A DNA stretch of 18,590 bases from Candidatus Manganitrophaceae bacterium (lineage in GTDB: Bacteria; Nitrospirota; Nitrospiria; SBBL01; Manganitrophaceae): contig SCUR01000247.1 in the NCBI GenBank assembly GCA_004297235.1, positions 1-18,590 of the forward strand, read 5' to 3'. A model generated the notes under the pieces. That model did no database searches. It saw nothing but the letters and a program-made list of their open reading frames with translations, and had not been told where the DNA came from. Positions 6,261-14,040 of this stretch are shown here, piece by piece. The first letter of the stretch is position 1. Each line of letters opens with the position of its first letter. The position numbers and the translations under genes are program-made.

Positions 6261-9200
6261 TCATTTTCGGTAAATCTGATCGCTCCACTCTTCCGCGACC
6301 GCCGGCCGGGGCGTCTCCTTTGCGATCGCGTCCCTCTTGGATGTTTTCTTAATCAGAGCGGGGAGGGCGGTCCGCCAGGTATCGATTTTCAAATAGATCA
6401 CCGGGACGAGCACCAGGGTCAGGAGCATCGAGCTGCTCAGCCCCCCGACCAGCGCCCAGGCCAAGCCGGTCTTCCACTCGGAGCCGGCGCCGTGGCCGAG
6501 CGCGATCGGGAGCATTCCGATCACCATCGCCAACGTCGTCATCAAGATCGGACGAAGCCGCGTCTGTCCCGCCTCCAGCAGCGCGTCATGTGCGGTCAGC
6601 CCTTCGGCCCGCTTCTGGTTGGTCCGGTCGACCAGGAGGATCGCATTCTTCGAGACCAGTCCGACGAGCATGATCATTCCCAAAATCGAGAATATGCTGA
6701 GCGACTTCATCGTCAGCGCCAGCGCCAGCAGCGCGCCGACGATCGCCACCGGAACGGAGAAGAGAACGACGAAGGGATCGATGTATGAATCATAGAGCGC
6801 CACCATGATCATGTAGACGAAGAGGATCGCCGCCAGGAGCGCGATCCCCAGGCTGATGAACGACTCCGCCTGATTCTTCAGGTCTCCTTCGTAAGCGATC
6901 TCGATCCCGGCCGGGAGTTGCTCCTTCGCCAAGGCGGCCTGGATGTCCTGGCCGATGCTCCCGCTCGGGCGTCCGACCGCTTGCGACATCACCGTGATCG
7001 ATTCGTTCCGGTCGGTCCGCTGCAGCTTGGTCGGTCCGGTGGTTTGGAAGATCGCGGCGAACTGCTTCAGCTCCACCGGCTCTCCCCTCCGGTTCATGAA
7101 GGAGAGGTTGCCGAGATCGGCTTGACCCGATCGATCAAACTCGTCGAGGACGACCCGAATCGGGTGCTCGTCCCCTCCGTCCCGGTATTTCGAGTCGTCG
7201 TCTCCGCTCAGCGCCACCCGGAGCGTCGCGCCGACCTCGGCGAGGGAGAGGCCGAAGGTCGCCATCTTCTGGCGGTCGATCTCGACCCGGGTCTCCGGCT
7301 TTCCCTCCTCCGATGAGAGGCGGACGTCGGCCGTTCCCGGAATCGTCCGGACGACCTCGGCGACCCGGTCGGCCGCTTTTTGAACGTCGCCGCGATGGGT
7401 GCCGGTGACGACCAGCTGGATCGGGGTCTGGTTGGCCATTCCGAAAATGCCGATCGGATTGATCCGGACCTTCACGCCGGGAATCTGCCGCACCCGGTTT
7501 TTAATCTCCTGCCCGACCTCTGCCGTCGACCGGCGCCGCTGCTCCTTCGAAACGAGCGAGACATTCAGCTCGGAGATGTTGTTGGACGACTGTCCGATGA
7601 ACCCCTCGTTCGAGGCGCCGACGTCGACGAAGACCTTCCGCACCTCCGGCATCGCCGTCAATATCCGCTCGACATCTTGGGTGACGTAATTGCTCTGTTC
7701 GATCGCGGCGCCCGGCGGGAGCTCGATCGCCACCGAGAATTCGCCCCGGTCCGACTCGGTGATGAACTCGTTGCCGATGAAGCCGAGCGGCACCAGCGCC
7801 AGCGCGCCGACGAAGAGCAGCAGACTGATCAGAACGATCTTCCAGCCGTTGGCGAGGCTCCATTTCAACACCCCGATATATTCTTTTGTGATCCAATCAT
7901 AAACCGCTTCGAACCGGCGGCCGAACCGGGCGAGCCGCGTCGTGTCGTTCAACGACTCCAGGCGGGTGAACCGGGAGGCGAGCATCGGCGTAATGGTGAA
8001 GGAGACGAAGAGGCTGAGCAGGGTGGAGACGACCACGACGACCGAGAACTGCCGCATGATGTTTCCGACCAGGCCGGTCACCATCGCCAGCGGGAGGAAG
8101 ACGGCGATATCGACCAGGGTGATCGAGAGGGCGGCGAAGCCGATCTCGTTCCGCCCCCGCAGCGCGGCCGTCCGCGGGTCCGCTCCTGATTCAAGATGGT
8201 GGTAGATGTTCTCCAAAACCACGATCGAGTCGTCGACCAAGATGCCGACCACCAGCGACAGCCCCAGGAGCGTCATCAAATTCAGGGTGAACCCGAACGC
8301 ATACATCGCGATGAAGGTCGAGATCAGCGACGTCGGGATGGCGATCATCACGATCACCGCGTTTCGAAGGCTGTGGAGGAAAATCAACATTACCCCGGCG
8401 ACCAAGAGGATCGCGAGAAAGAGATCGTGCTTCACGGCGTTCGCCGCGTCGAGGGTGAAGAGGGAGGTGTCCTGGGCGATGTCGAACTTCAATCCGATGT
8501 CGGCATGCGCCGCTTCGATCTTTTGGATCGCCTGCCGCGCTAGCCGGCTGACTTCGACGGCGTTCGCATCCGACTGCTTCTGGACGAAGAGGCCGATGGC
8601 GGTCTTTCCGTTGACCCGACTGATGTGGGTATACTCCCTCTGCCCGTCTTGAATCTCGGCGACATCGCGCAGCGCAATGTCCCCTCCGAGCTTCGAGCGT
8701 CCGACCACGAGGCTTCTCAACTCTTCGAGGGAGCCGAGCTTGCCGGCGATCCGGACGATGTATTGCCCGTCTGCTTGTTTGATCTTGCCGGTCGGGAAAT
8801 CGAGGTTGGCGTTCTTGATCGTCTCGGTCACCGCGAGGAGGGAGAGGCCGTAGGCGCGCAGCCGCTGCGAATCGAGATTCACCTTGATCTCCCGCTCATC
8901 CCCCCCGATCAGGGTGATCTGTCCCACGCCGGCGACTTTCGAAATCTGCGGTTGAACGCGGTCTTTGAGGAACGGGTAGAATTCTTTCGACGGCAATTGC
9001 GCGGTCACGCCGATTCGGAGGATCGGGAACTCGTCCAGCGCAAATTTGGAGAGGGTCGGCGTCTTCGCTTCGTCGGGAAGCTTCGCCCGCGCTTCGCCGA
9101 CCCGGCGCTGCGCCTCTTGAAGCGCCAGATCGATGTTGGCCGATTGAGTAAATTCGACGATCACCATCGAGAGCCCCTCTTGCGAGGTGGCGCGGACCGC

Positions 9201-9434
9201 CTCGACCTTATCCAGGGTGGAGACGGCATCCTCGATCGTTTTCGTCACCGAGGTCTCCACCTCGCTCGGGGAAGCGCCGGGGTAGACCGTGGTCACCGTC
9301 ACGACGGGCGGGGTGATCTTCGGCAGCAGCTCGTACTGAAGCTGTTTGTAGCTGAAGAGACCGATCACCGCCAGGGCGGAGAAGATCACGACGATCAGCG
9401 AGGGTCGTTTGATGGAGAGCTCGGTCAGCGTCAT
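6261..9434 (-). CDS. RND-family efflux pump inner-membrane subunit (AcrB/HAE1-like)
   Basis: A 1057-residue proton-driven pump, close to the length of AcrB-type transporters. Membrane helix 1 starts at about residue 10 (PSLIVVIFSALAVIGLF). The periplasmic porter domain begins with YPGASPSEVE, and the motif after helix 3 is seen as IAIPTSLIS. Helix 4 carries the paired aspartates D401-D402 (GILVDDSIVVLEN) of the proton relay, and the partner lysine lies in LVSKNAILLVD in helix 10. The late TRLRPILMTT and PIALGHGAGSEW segments are also intact. No frameshift is seen. It overlaps the membrane-fusion gene by 4 bases (ATGA), so translation is coupled. No outer-membrane channel gene is in the window, so a TolC-type partner must lie elsewhere. 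The sequence points to hydrophobic or amphiphilic compounds rather than metals, but the substrate is not determined. Confidence 0.96.
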   Translation of the reverse strand: MTLTELSIKRPSLIVVIFSALAVIGLFSYKQLQYELLPKITPPVVTVTTVYPGASPSEVETSVTKTIEDAVSTLDKVEAVRATSQEGLSMVIVEFTQSANIDLALQEAQRRVGEARAKLPDEAKTPTLSKFALDEFPILRIGVTAQLPSKEFYPFLKDRVQPQISKVAGVGQITLIGGDEREIKVNLDSQRLRAYGLSLLAVTETIKNANLDFPTGKIKQADGQYIVRIAGKLGSLEELRSLVVGRSKLGGDIALRDVAEIQDGQREYTHISRVNGKTAIGLFVQKQSDANAVEVSRLARQAIQKIEAAHADIGLKFDIAQDTSLFTLDAANAVKHDLFLAILLVAGVMLIFLHSLRNAVIVMIAIPTSLISTFIAMYAFGFTLNLMTLLGLSLVVGILVDDSIVVLENIYHHLESGADPRTAALRGRNEIGFAALSITLVDIAVFLPLAMVTGLVGNIMRQFSVVVVVSTLLSLFVSFTITPMLASRFTRLESLNDTTRLARFGRRFEAVYDWITKEYIGVLKWSLANGWKIVLISLLLFVGALALVPLGFIGNEFITESDRGEFSVAIELPPGAAIEQSNYVTQDVERILTAMPEVRKVFVDVGASNEGFIGQSSNNISELNVSLVSKEQRRRSTAEVGQEIKNRVRQIPGVKVRINPIGIFGMANQTPIQLVVTGTHRGDVQKAADRVAEVVRTIPGTADVRLSSEEGKPETRVEIDRQKMATFGLSLAEVGATLRVALSGDDDSKYRDGGDEHPIRVVLDEFDRSGQADLGNLSFMNRRGEPVELKQFAAIFQTTGPTKLQRTDRNESITVMSQAVGRPSGSIGQDIQAALAKEQLPAGIEIAYEGDLKNQAESFISLGIALLAAILFVYMIMVALYDSYIDPFVVLFSVPVAIVGALLALALTMKSLSIFSILGMIMLVGLVSKNAILLVDRTNQKRAEGLTAHDALLEAGQTRLRPILMTTLAMVIGMLPIALGHGAGSEWKTGLAWALVGGLSSSMLLTLVLVPVIYLKIDTWRTALPALIKKTSKRDAIAKETPRPAVAEEWSDQIYRK

Positions 9435-10522
9435 GGCCGGCCTCCTGGATTCCCGATCGGTTGCGCCCCTCCGGGACCGATGACGGTCACGGGGACCTTG
9501 TCTTTCAGATTGTTCTGGCCGGCGACCACCACGGTTTCCCCTTCCGTCAACCCCTCGCGGACTTCGAGAACGGTTCCGGAATCGGCTCCGATGACGATGT
9601 CGCGAAGCGCGGCGAGGCCGTTCTCGACTACATAGACCTGCGGCTTCCGGATGCTCCCCACCAGCGCCTCGCGGGGAAGGGCGAGGACCTCTTCCTGCGG
9701 AATCGAGATGAAGGAGACCCGGGCGAACATTCCGGCTTTCAGCGGGCGGATCTTGCTGTTCGGAAGGGTGATCTCCACCGGGTAGGTGTGCGCTTCATCG
9801 GCCTTGGCGCTGATGCTCTTGATTCTCCCTTCAAAGGCCGCGCCGGGATAGATCTGCGTGGCGATCTTGACCGGGTCGCCGACCTTAAGCCGGAACGCAT
9901 CCCGCTCGGCGACATTCAATCTCACCTTCAGGACCGCAAGGTCGACCACGTTGGCGACGACCGTGCCGGGGGTGACCATCGTCCCGACATCGACCGGCCG
10001 GGCCGTGATCACGCCGGAGATCGGCGTCGTGACCTGCGTGTCCCGAAGCTGGCGGCGCGCCACGATGTACTGCGCTTCCGCCGCGGTGAAGGCCTGCCGG
10101 GCCGATTCCAACTGCGCGTCGGGAACGATCCCTTCGTGATGGAGGGTCTCGAAGCGGTCGAGGTCTTTCTTGGCTTTTTGATAATGGACCTCGGCGCTGG
10201 CGAGGTTGGCCTGTTTGAGCTCGTCATCGATATGGATGAGGATTTCGCCGGCCTGTTTGTGATCGCCGATTTGGGCCAGAACCGCCGTGATCCGGCCCTG
10301 CGTTTCGGAGACGACCGCCACATCATTGTTGGCGGTCACGGTTCCGACCAGGGAGAGGCGCTCGGTCATCTTCTGTTTGCCGACTGCGAGGGTGGAGACG
10401 GGGAAGGCCGACGGGGCGTCGTTCTTGGCCCTGGCATCAATCTCCGCCTTATTCCCGAGCAGGACGGCAATGATCGCTCCCAATGCAAGCACGATGGCAG
10501 CGGTGACGGCTAATTTTTTCAT
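9431..10522 (-). CDS. RND efflux membrane fusion protein (periplasmic adaptor)
   Basis: A 363-residue adaptor that connects the RND pump to an outer-membrane channel. Domains in order: an N-terminal membrane anchor (about 5-23, no lipobox Cys), the first half of the barrel-sandwich (lipoyl-like) domain (about 65-99), a helical hairpin of coiled-coil character (about 100-160), the second barrel-sandwich half (DTQVTTPISGVITARPVDVG, about 161-195), a beta-barrel domain with PVEITLPNS and LKAGMFARVSF, and a membrane-proximal domain. The ATG at 10522 follows AAAGGG. The gene lies 28 bases after tetR and overlaps the pump gene by 4 bases, the classic arrangement of a regulated efflux operon. Confidence 0.95.
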   Translation of the reverse strand: MKKLAVTAAIVLALGAIIAVLLGNKAEIDARAKNDAPSAFPVSTLAVGKQKMTERLSLVGTVTANNDVAVVSETQGRITAVLAQIGDHKQAGEILIHIDDELKQANLASAEVHYQKAKKDLDRFETLHHEGIVPDAQLESARQAFTAAEAQYIVARRQLRDTQVTTPISGVITARPVDVGTMVTPGTVVANVVDLAVLKVRLNVAERDAFRLKVGDPVKIATQIYPGAAFEGRIKSISAKADEAHTYPVEITLPNSKIRPLKAGMFARVSFISIPQEEVLALPREALVGSIRKPQVYVVENGLAALRDIVIGADSGTVLEVREGLTEGETVVVAGQNNLKDKVPVTVIGPGGAQPIGNPGGRP

Positions 10523-10550
10523 GGCGCCCTTTCCCGAACCGGATCAATGA

Positions 10551-11177
10551 TTATTTTAGCGACTTTTGATTTTCGAAATACTTCGGCCGGGCCTCTTCCT
10601 TGAGCATCCCTTCGAAGATCACCTTCACGATTGTTTCAAAGACCTGTGAAGCCGAGAAGGGGAGCTCGGAGAGGACCTCCGGGTTGATCATGTTCTGGAT
10701 GACCTTGGCATACATCAGCACCACAATCTGGTAATTCATGTCGCTTCGGAAAATCCCTTTCCGGACCCCCTCGTCACAGAGATGGGTAAAGTCGGTCATG
10801 ATTTTTTTATGCCGGTACTCATCGATCGTTTTCCAGACCTGGGGAACATTTTTCCGAAGGTCCTCGACGCAGGCCGGGTTTATCTTCGCGTACTGTAGTC
10901 CGATCTGCATCATGAACTGCTTGAGCTTCTGAACGAAATCGAGTTCTTTGTTGAAGAGGATACTGTTCAGATTGCACTCGCATTCACGCAGCATCGATTG
11001 AATGACTTCATGAAGAAGATAATCCTTGCTGGGAAAGTATTTGTAGAGGGTCTTCTTACTGATGCCGATGGCGGAGGCAATCTCATCGGTGGTGACCCTT
11101 GTGAAGCCGAACTGATAAAACCGGTCCCGGGCGGTCTCCAGGATTCGGTTTCGGACCTCGATCTCTTCTAAAATCAT
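10551..11177 (-). CDS. TetR-family transcriptional repressor, likely regulator of the efflux operon
   Basis: A 208-residue TetR-type regulator. The N-terminal helix-turn-helix is clear at about residues 28-50 (TTDEIASAIGISKKTLYKYF), followed by a helical ligand and dimer domain with no recognisable signature. The ATG at 11177 has AGGAGA with a 5-base spacer. It is the first gene of the leftward operon with the adaptor, RND pump and FMN reductase, and is preceded by a near-perfect inverted repeat at 11200-11245 that looks like its operator. The likely model is autorepression of the whole operon, relieved by a pump substrate; this is inferred from context and from known systems such as AcrR and TtgR. 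Confidence 0.93.
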   Translation of the reverse strand: MILEEIEVRNRILETARDRFYQFGFTRVTTDEIASAIGISKKTLYKYFPSKDYLLHEVIQSMLRECECNLNSILFNKELDFVQKLKQFMMQIGLQYAKINPACVEDLRKNVPQVWKTIDEYRHKKIMTDFTHLCDEGVRKGIFRSDMNYQIVVLMYAKVIQNMINPEVLSELPFSASQVFETIVKVIFEGMLKEEARPKYFENQKSLK

Positions 11178-11199
11178 CGGCTCTCCTGTGGAAAGTGTG

Positions 11200-11245
11200 T
11201 GGTACCAAGGAAACTAAAAAAGTATTATTGGTTTCCATGGTACCA
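11200..11245. promoter_or_regulatory. Inverted-repeat operator candidate upstream of tetR
   Basis: Two arms of 15 bases, 11200-11214 (TGGTACCAAGGAAAC) and 11231-11245 (GTTTCCATGGTACCA), are reverse complements with one mismatch (11208 against 11237). The 16-base spacer is AT-rich and holds a -10-like AATAAT on the minus strand (11224-11229). Each arm also contains the 8-base palindrome TGGTACCA. It lies 22 bases before the tetR start codon, so a bound dimer or pair of dimers would cover the promoter of the efflux operon. Confidence 0.7.
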
Positions 11246-11367
11246 GGCCGAGGAAGCGCTGTCAACTGATTTTCGGTCGAGAGAAGCGGCTTTCCTCCGC
11301 CCATGTTGCGACCAACCGGGGGAGGAGATTGTTAGGCAAGAGATCCCAACCTGCGATCGCGGGCCGC

Positions 11368-11397
11368 TTGACACCCTTCTTTCGGCTATGTTACTTT
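11368..11397 (+). promoter_or_regulatory. Candidate sigma-70 promoter for purE
   Basis: A perfect -35 box TTGACA at 11368-11373 is followed 18 bases later by a weak -10 box TACTTT (11392-11397) preceded by an extended-10 TG at 11389-11390. The predicted transcript would start roughly 20 bases before the purE start codon at 11428. The -10 match is poor, so the call is tentative. Confidence 0.45.
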
Positions 11398-11427
11398 CGC
11401 TCTATTCATTTTCTAGCAGGAGATCTT

Positions 11428-11940
11428 ATGGCGGAGAAGGGTTCGGTTTTAATCTTGATGGGAAGCGATTCGGATTGGGATGTTATGCAAGAGGCGGCCA
11501 AGATGTTGAAGGAGTTCGGGGTTTCTTATGAGATGACCCTCTCTTCGGCCCATCGGTCTCCGGAGCGAACGAAAAGGCTCATCCATGAAGCAGAGCAGGG
11601 AGGGGCCCAGGTGATCATCGCCGGGGCCGGCGCCGCCGCCCATCTGGCCGGTGTGATCGCGGCCGAAACGATCCTTCCCGTCATCGGCGTGCCGATCAAC
11701 TCTTCGCCGCTCAATGGATTGGATTCCCTTCTCGCCACGGTTCAGATGCCGGGCGGAATTCCGGTGGCGTCGATGGCGATCGGCAAGGCCGGCGCCAAGA
11801 ACGCCGGGATTTTCGCCGCACAGATCATTGCAAGGCGCTCTCCGGAGGTCGCCAAGCGGCTTCTCTCTTATAAAACATCCCTTGCTGAGGAAGTGGAAGC
11901 AAAGGGGAAACGGCTCCATGAAAAAGGTCAATCCGATTGA
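11428..11940 (+). CDS. purE: N5-carboxyaminoimidazole ribonucleotide mutase
   Basis: Carries out the carboxyl-transfer step giving CAIR in purine synthesis; a cytosolic octamer in the family. The 170-residue length is typical. The substrate-binding motif GSDSDW is at residues 12-17, the catalytic SAHRSP places His42, and AGAGAAAHLAGV and PVIGVPINSSPLNG follow. The reading frame extends upstream to 11329, but AGGAG at 11418-11422 and the usual N terminus fix the ATG at 11428. No purK (N5-CAIR synthetase) is in the window, so either purK lies elsewhere or this is an AIR-carboxylating class II enzyme; the sequence read by eye looks class I. It overlaps tsaC by 23 bases. Confidence 0.95.
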   Translation: MAEKGSVLILMGSDSDWDVMQEAAKMLKEFGVSYEMTLSSAHRSPERTKRLIHEAEQGGAQVIIAGAGAAAHLAGVIAAETILPVIGVPINSSPLNGLDSLLATVQMPGGIPVASMAIGKAGAKNAGIFAAQIIARRSPEVAKRLLSYKTSLAEEVEAKGKRLHEKGQSD

Positions 11941-12553
11941 CCCGGACGATCCGGATCGATCGGTTCTATTCGCTGCGGCTGCGCTGATCCGAAAGGGGGG
12001 CGTGGTCGCGATTCCCACCGATACTTTTTACGGCCTGGCGGCCGATCCTTTCAATCTGAAGGTCGTCCGCCGCCTCTTCGAAATTAAAGGTCGCGATTCT
12101 TCGAAGCCGATTCTGCTGCTCATCTCGGGGTTGCAGATGCTTCCCTCTTTGGTGGAAGAAGTTTCTCCACTGGCGGAGAAATTGATCGGCCGCTTTTGGC
12201 CCGGTCCGCTGACCCTGATCTTCAAGGCATCCAAACAGCTCCCCGATCTGCTGACCGGCGGAACAGGAACGATCGGCGTCCGTTTCCCCAACGCTCCCCT
12301 GCCGATCCGTCTGATCGATCAAGTGGGATTTCCGATCACCGCGACGAGCGCCAATCGATCCGGGGCCCCTTCTCCCGCTTCGGCGCAGGAGGTCGAACGG
12401 GGGCTGGGCGCCGCCGTCGATTGCATTTTGGACGGCGGCGTCTGCTCCACCCTTCCCTCCACCGTTTTGGATGTGACGGCGTCCGAGCCGCATCTTCTGC
12501 GGGAGGGAAGAGTCTCCGCGGATCAGGTGGCCGCCGCAATCAAGAAAGGCTAA
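11918..12553 (+). CDS. tsaC: Threonylcarbamoyl-AMP synthase (Sua5/YciO/YrdC family)
   Basis: Makes threonylcarbamoyl-AMP from threonine, bicarbonate and ATP for the t6A modification of tRNA position 37. 211 residues form a single YrdC domain without the extra Sua5 C-terminal domain. Seen motifs: PTDTFYGLA (33-41), KGRDSSKPILLLI (57-69), FWPGPLTLIF, GVRFPN and ITATSANRSGAPSP, ending with a STVLDV and LREGRVS segment. The frame is open far upstream into purE, but the ATG at 11918 gives a normal N terminus and has AGGGG about 11 bases before it. The 23-base overlap with purE and the 2-base gap to the histidine kinase make this a tightly packed operon. YciO paralogues share this fold, so the exact activity is slightly less sure than the family. 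Confidence 0.9.
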   Translation: MKKVNPIDPDDPDRSVLFAAAALIRKGGVVAIPTDTFYGLAADPFNLKVVRRLFEIKGRDSSKPILLLISGLQMLPSLVEEVSPLAEKLIGRFWPGPLTLIFKASKQLPDLLTGGTGTIGVRFPNAPLPIRLIDQVGFPITATSANRSGAPSPASAQEVERGLGAAVDCILDGGVCSTLPSTVLDVTASEPHLLREGRVSADQVAAAIKKG

Positions 12554-12555
12554 AC

Positions 12556-14040
12556 GTGCGCTATTTCTTAGACCGCATCAATCTGACGAGCAAGCTCGTT
12601 TTGATGATGCTTCTTCTCTCCCTTCTGTCGCTGGTCATCTCCTACATTTATAACGTTCGAAGCGAGAACGATTTTATCCGGAAGGTGGAGGATAACATCG
12701 GCGATCTCTCGACCGCGATCAAGATCAGCGTTGAAGAGCTGACCAGCACCGCGCCGACCGACGAAGCGCGCCTGGCCGACTATGTCAACCGGCTGAAGAA
12801 CAAAGGGGTTAAGGAAATCTCGATCATCAGCAACGAGCAGGAGGTCATCGCCAGCTCCAATCCGAAGCGCGTCGGCGCGAAGGTCGAGCCGAAAGTCGAT
12901 CCGAAACACAAGGACCTCTTCATTACGGCGAAGCTCGGCGATGAGCAGGAAACGGCCGGGGCGCGCCGGGAGTACAACCTGCTCGTTCCGATCGTCGTCG
13001 ACGGGGAACGGATGGGATTCGTTCACATCGACATGCGCCTCGAAGACTATGGCCAGTTTTTAAAAGACAATCATCGCCGGCGCTTGGTCACCACCTTCCT
13101 GATCTTCGGGGTCGGGATCGGGCTTTCCATTTTTCTTTCGGTCAAATACACCCAGCCGATCGAGGAGGTGGTGCAGGCCGCCAAGAAGGTGGCGTCGGGC
13201 GATCTTTCCAGGACTTTGCCGGAGCATCGCCGGGATGAGATCGGGGAGCTGACCCGAAGCTTCAATGAAATGGTCGATAAGCTCCGCCGCCAAAGGGAGC
13301 TGGAAGAGCGGCTTCGGCATGCGGAGCAGCTCTCGGCGCTGGGACAGATGGCCTCCGGCATCGCGCACGAGATCCGAAATCCGCTCAACCTGATTAATCT
13401 GAGCATCGATCATCTTAAATCCCAATTTCCGAATTGGGACGCCATAAAACAGAAAGAGGCCGAGGAGATTATCTCCAATGTAAAGGTGGAGATTTATCGG
13501 CTCAACCAGATGATTGAGAATTTCTTGAAGTACGGAAAGCCGCTCCGTCTTCATTTTTCCGAAATCGGCGTCGACGCGCTCCTACAGGAGGTGCTTCGAC
13601 TCGCGCGTCATAACGCGGACGAGCAGCGGATTGAGATCGTGATCCACGCCGACCCCTCGATCCCGAAGATGGATGCCGATCCGGAGCAGTTGAAGACCTG
13701 CCTGATCAATGTCGTCTTAAACGCCATTCAGGCGATGCCGCAGGGGGGGAAATTGGACATCCAAGTCTACGCGGAATCATCCATGCAGAAGCTGACCGGG
13801 GATCCGGCTTACGGCAGCGTGGTGCTCTGTTTTCGGGACACCGGAGGAGGGATCGGCGAAGAAGATCTAAAGAAGATTTTCGAGCCCTACTTTACGACCA
13901 AGAAATTGGGGATCGGGCTGGGGCTGGCCCTGACCAAACGCATTATTGAAGAGCACGGCGGCACGATCCAGGTGGAGAGTCAGCTTCAACAGGGGACCCG
14001 GGTGACCATTCATTTGCCGATCCGAAGGAGGTCCATTTGA
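12556..14040 (+). CDS. Membrane sensor histidine kinase (HAMP-HisKA-HATPase)
   Basis: A 494-residue sensor kinase. Domains in order: transmembrane helix 1 (about 12-32), a periplasmic sensor of about 140 residues (33-175) that may be a PAS/Cache-like fold (LLVPIVVDGERMGFVHIDM near 142-160), transmembrane helix 2 (177-196), HAMP (about 197-249), HisKA with the phosphorylated His271 in ASGIAHEIRNPLN, and an ATPase domain with the N box NVVLNAIQAM, DTGGGIG, FEPYFTTK and GLGLALTKRI. The class matches kinases that partner NtrC-type regulators (NtrB/AtoS/ZraS). The start is GTG at 12556, with AAAGG six bases before; the longer open frame to 12196 is read-through of tsaC in another frame. It overlaps the regulator gene by 4 bases, indicating a cognate pair. 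The signal is unknown. Confidence 0.95.
   Translation: MRYFLDRINLTSKLVLMMLLLSLLSLVISYIYNVRSENDFIRKVEDNIGDLSTAIKISVEELTSTAPTDEARLADYVNRLKNKGVKEISIISNEQEVIASSNPKRVGAKVEPKVDPKHKDLFITAKLGDEQETAGARREYNLLVPIVVDGERMGFVHIDMRLEDYGQFLKDNHRRRLVTTFLIFGVGIGLSIFLSVKYTQPIEEVVQAAKKVASGDLSRTLPEHRRDEIGELTRSFNEMVDKLRRQRELEERLRHAEQLSALGQMASGIAHEIRNPLNLINLSIDHLKSQFPNWDAIKQKEAEEIISNVKVEIYRLNQMIENFLKYGKPLRLHFSEIGVDALLQEVLRLARHNADEQRIEIVIHADPSIPKMDADPEQLKTCLINVVLNAIQAMPQGGKLDIQVYAESSMQKLTGDPAYGSVVLCFRDTGGGIGEEDLKKIFEPYFTTKKLGIGLGLALTKRIIEEHGGTIQVESQLQQGTRVTIHLPIRRRSI
14026..14031 (+). promoter_or_regulatory. Ribosome binding site supporting a TTG start for the response regulator
   Basis: AGGAGG at 14026-14031, inside AAGGAGGT (14025-14032), lies 5 bases before TTG at 14037. 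No ATG is available near it, and the REC domain needs this N terminus, so the TTG start is well supported. Confidence 0.8.

Noticed and set aside
7380..10513. Long plus-strand open frames opposite the RND pump and adaptor (7380-8189, 8625-9635, 9461-10513)
   Set aside because: They are antisense shadows of GC-rich coding sequence with Arg/Asp/Gly/His-biased composition and no domain; the minus-strand genes carry all conserved motifs.
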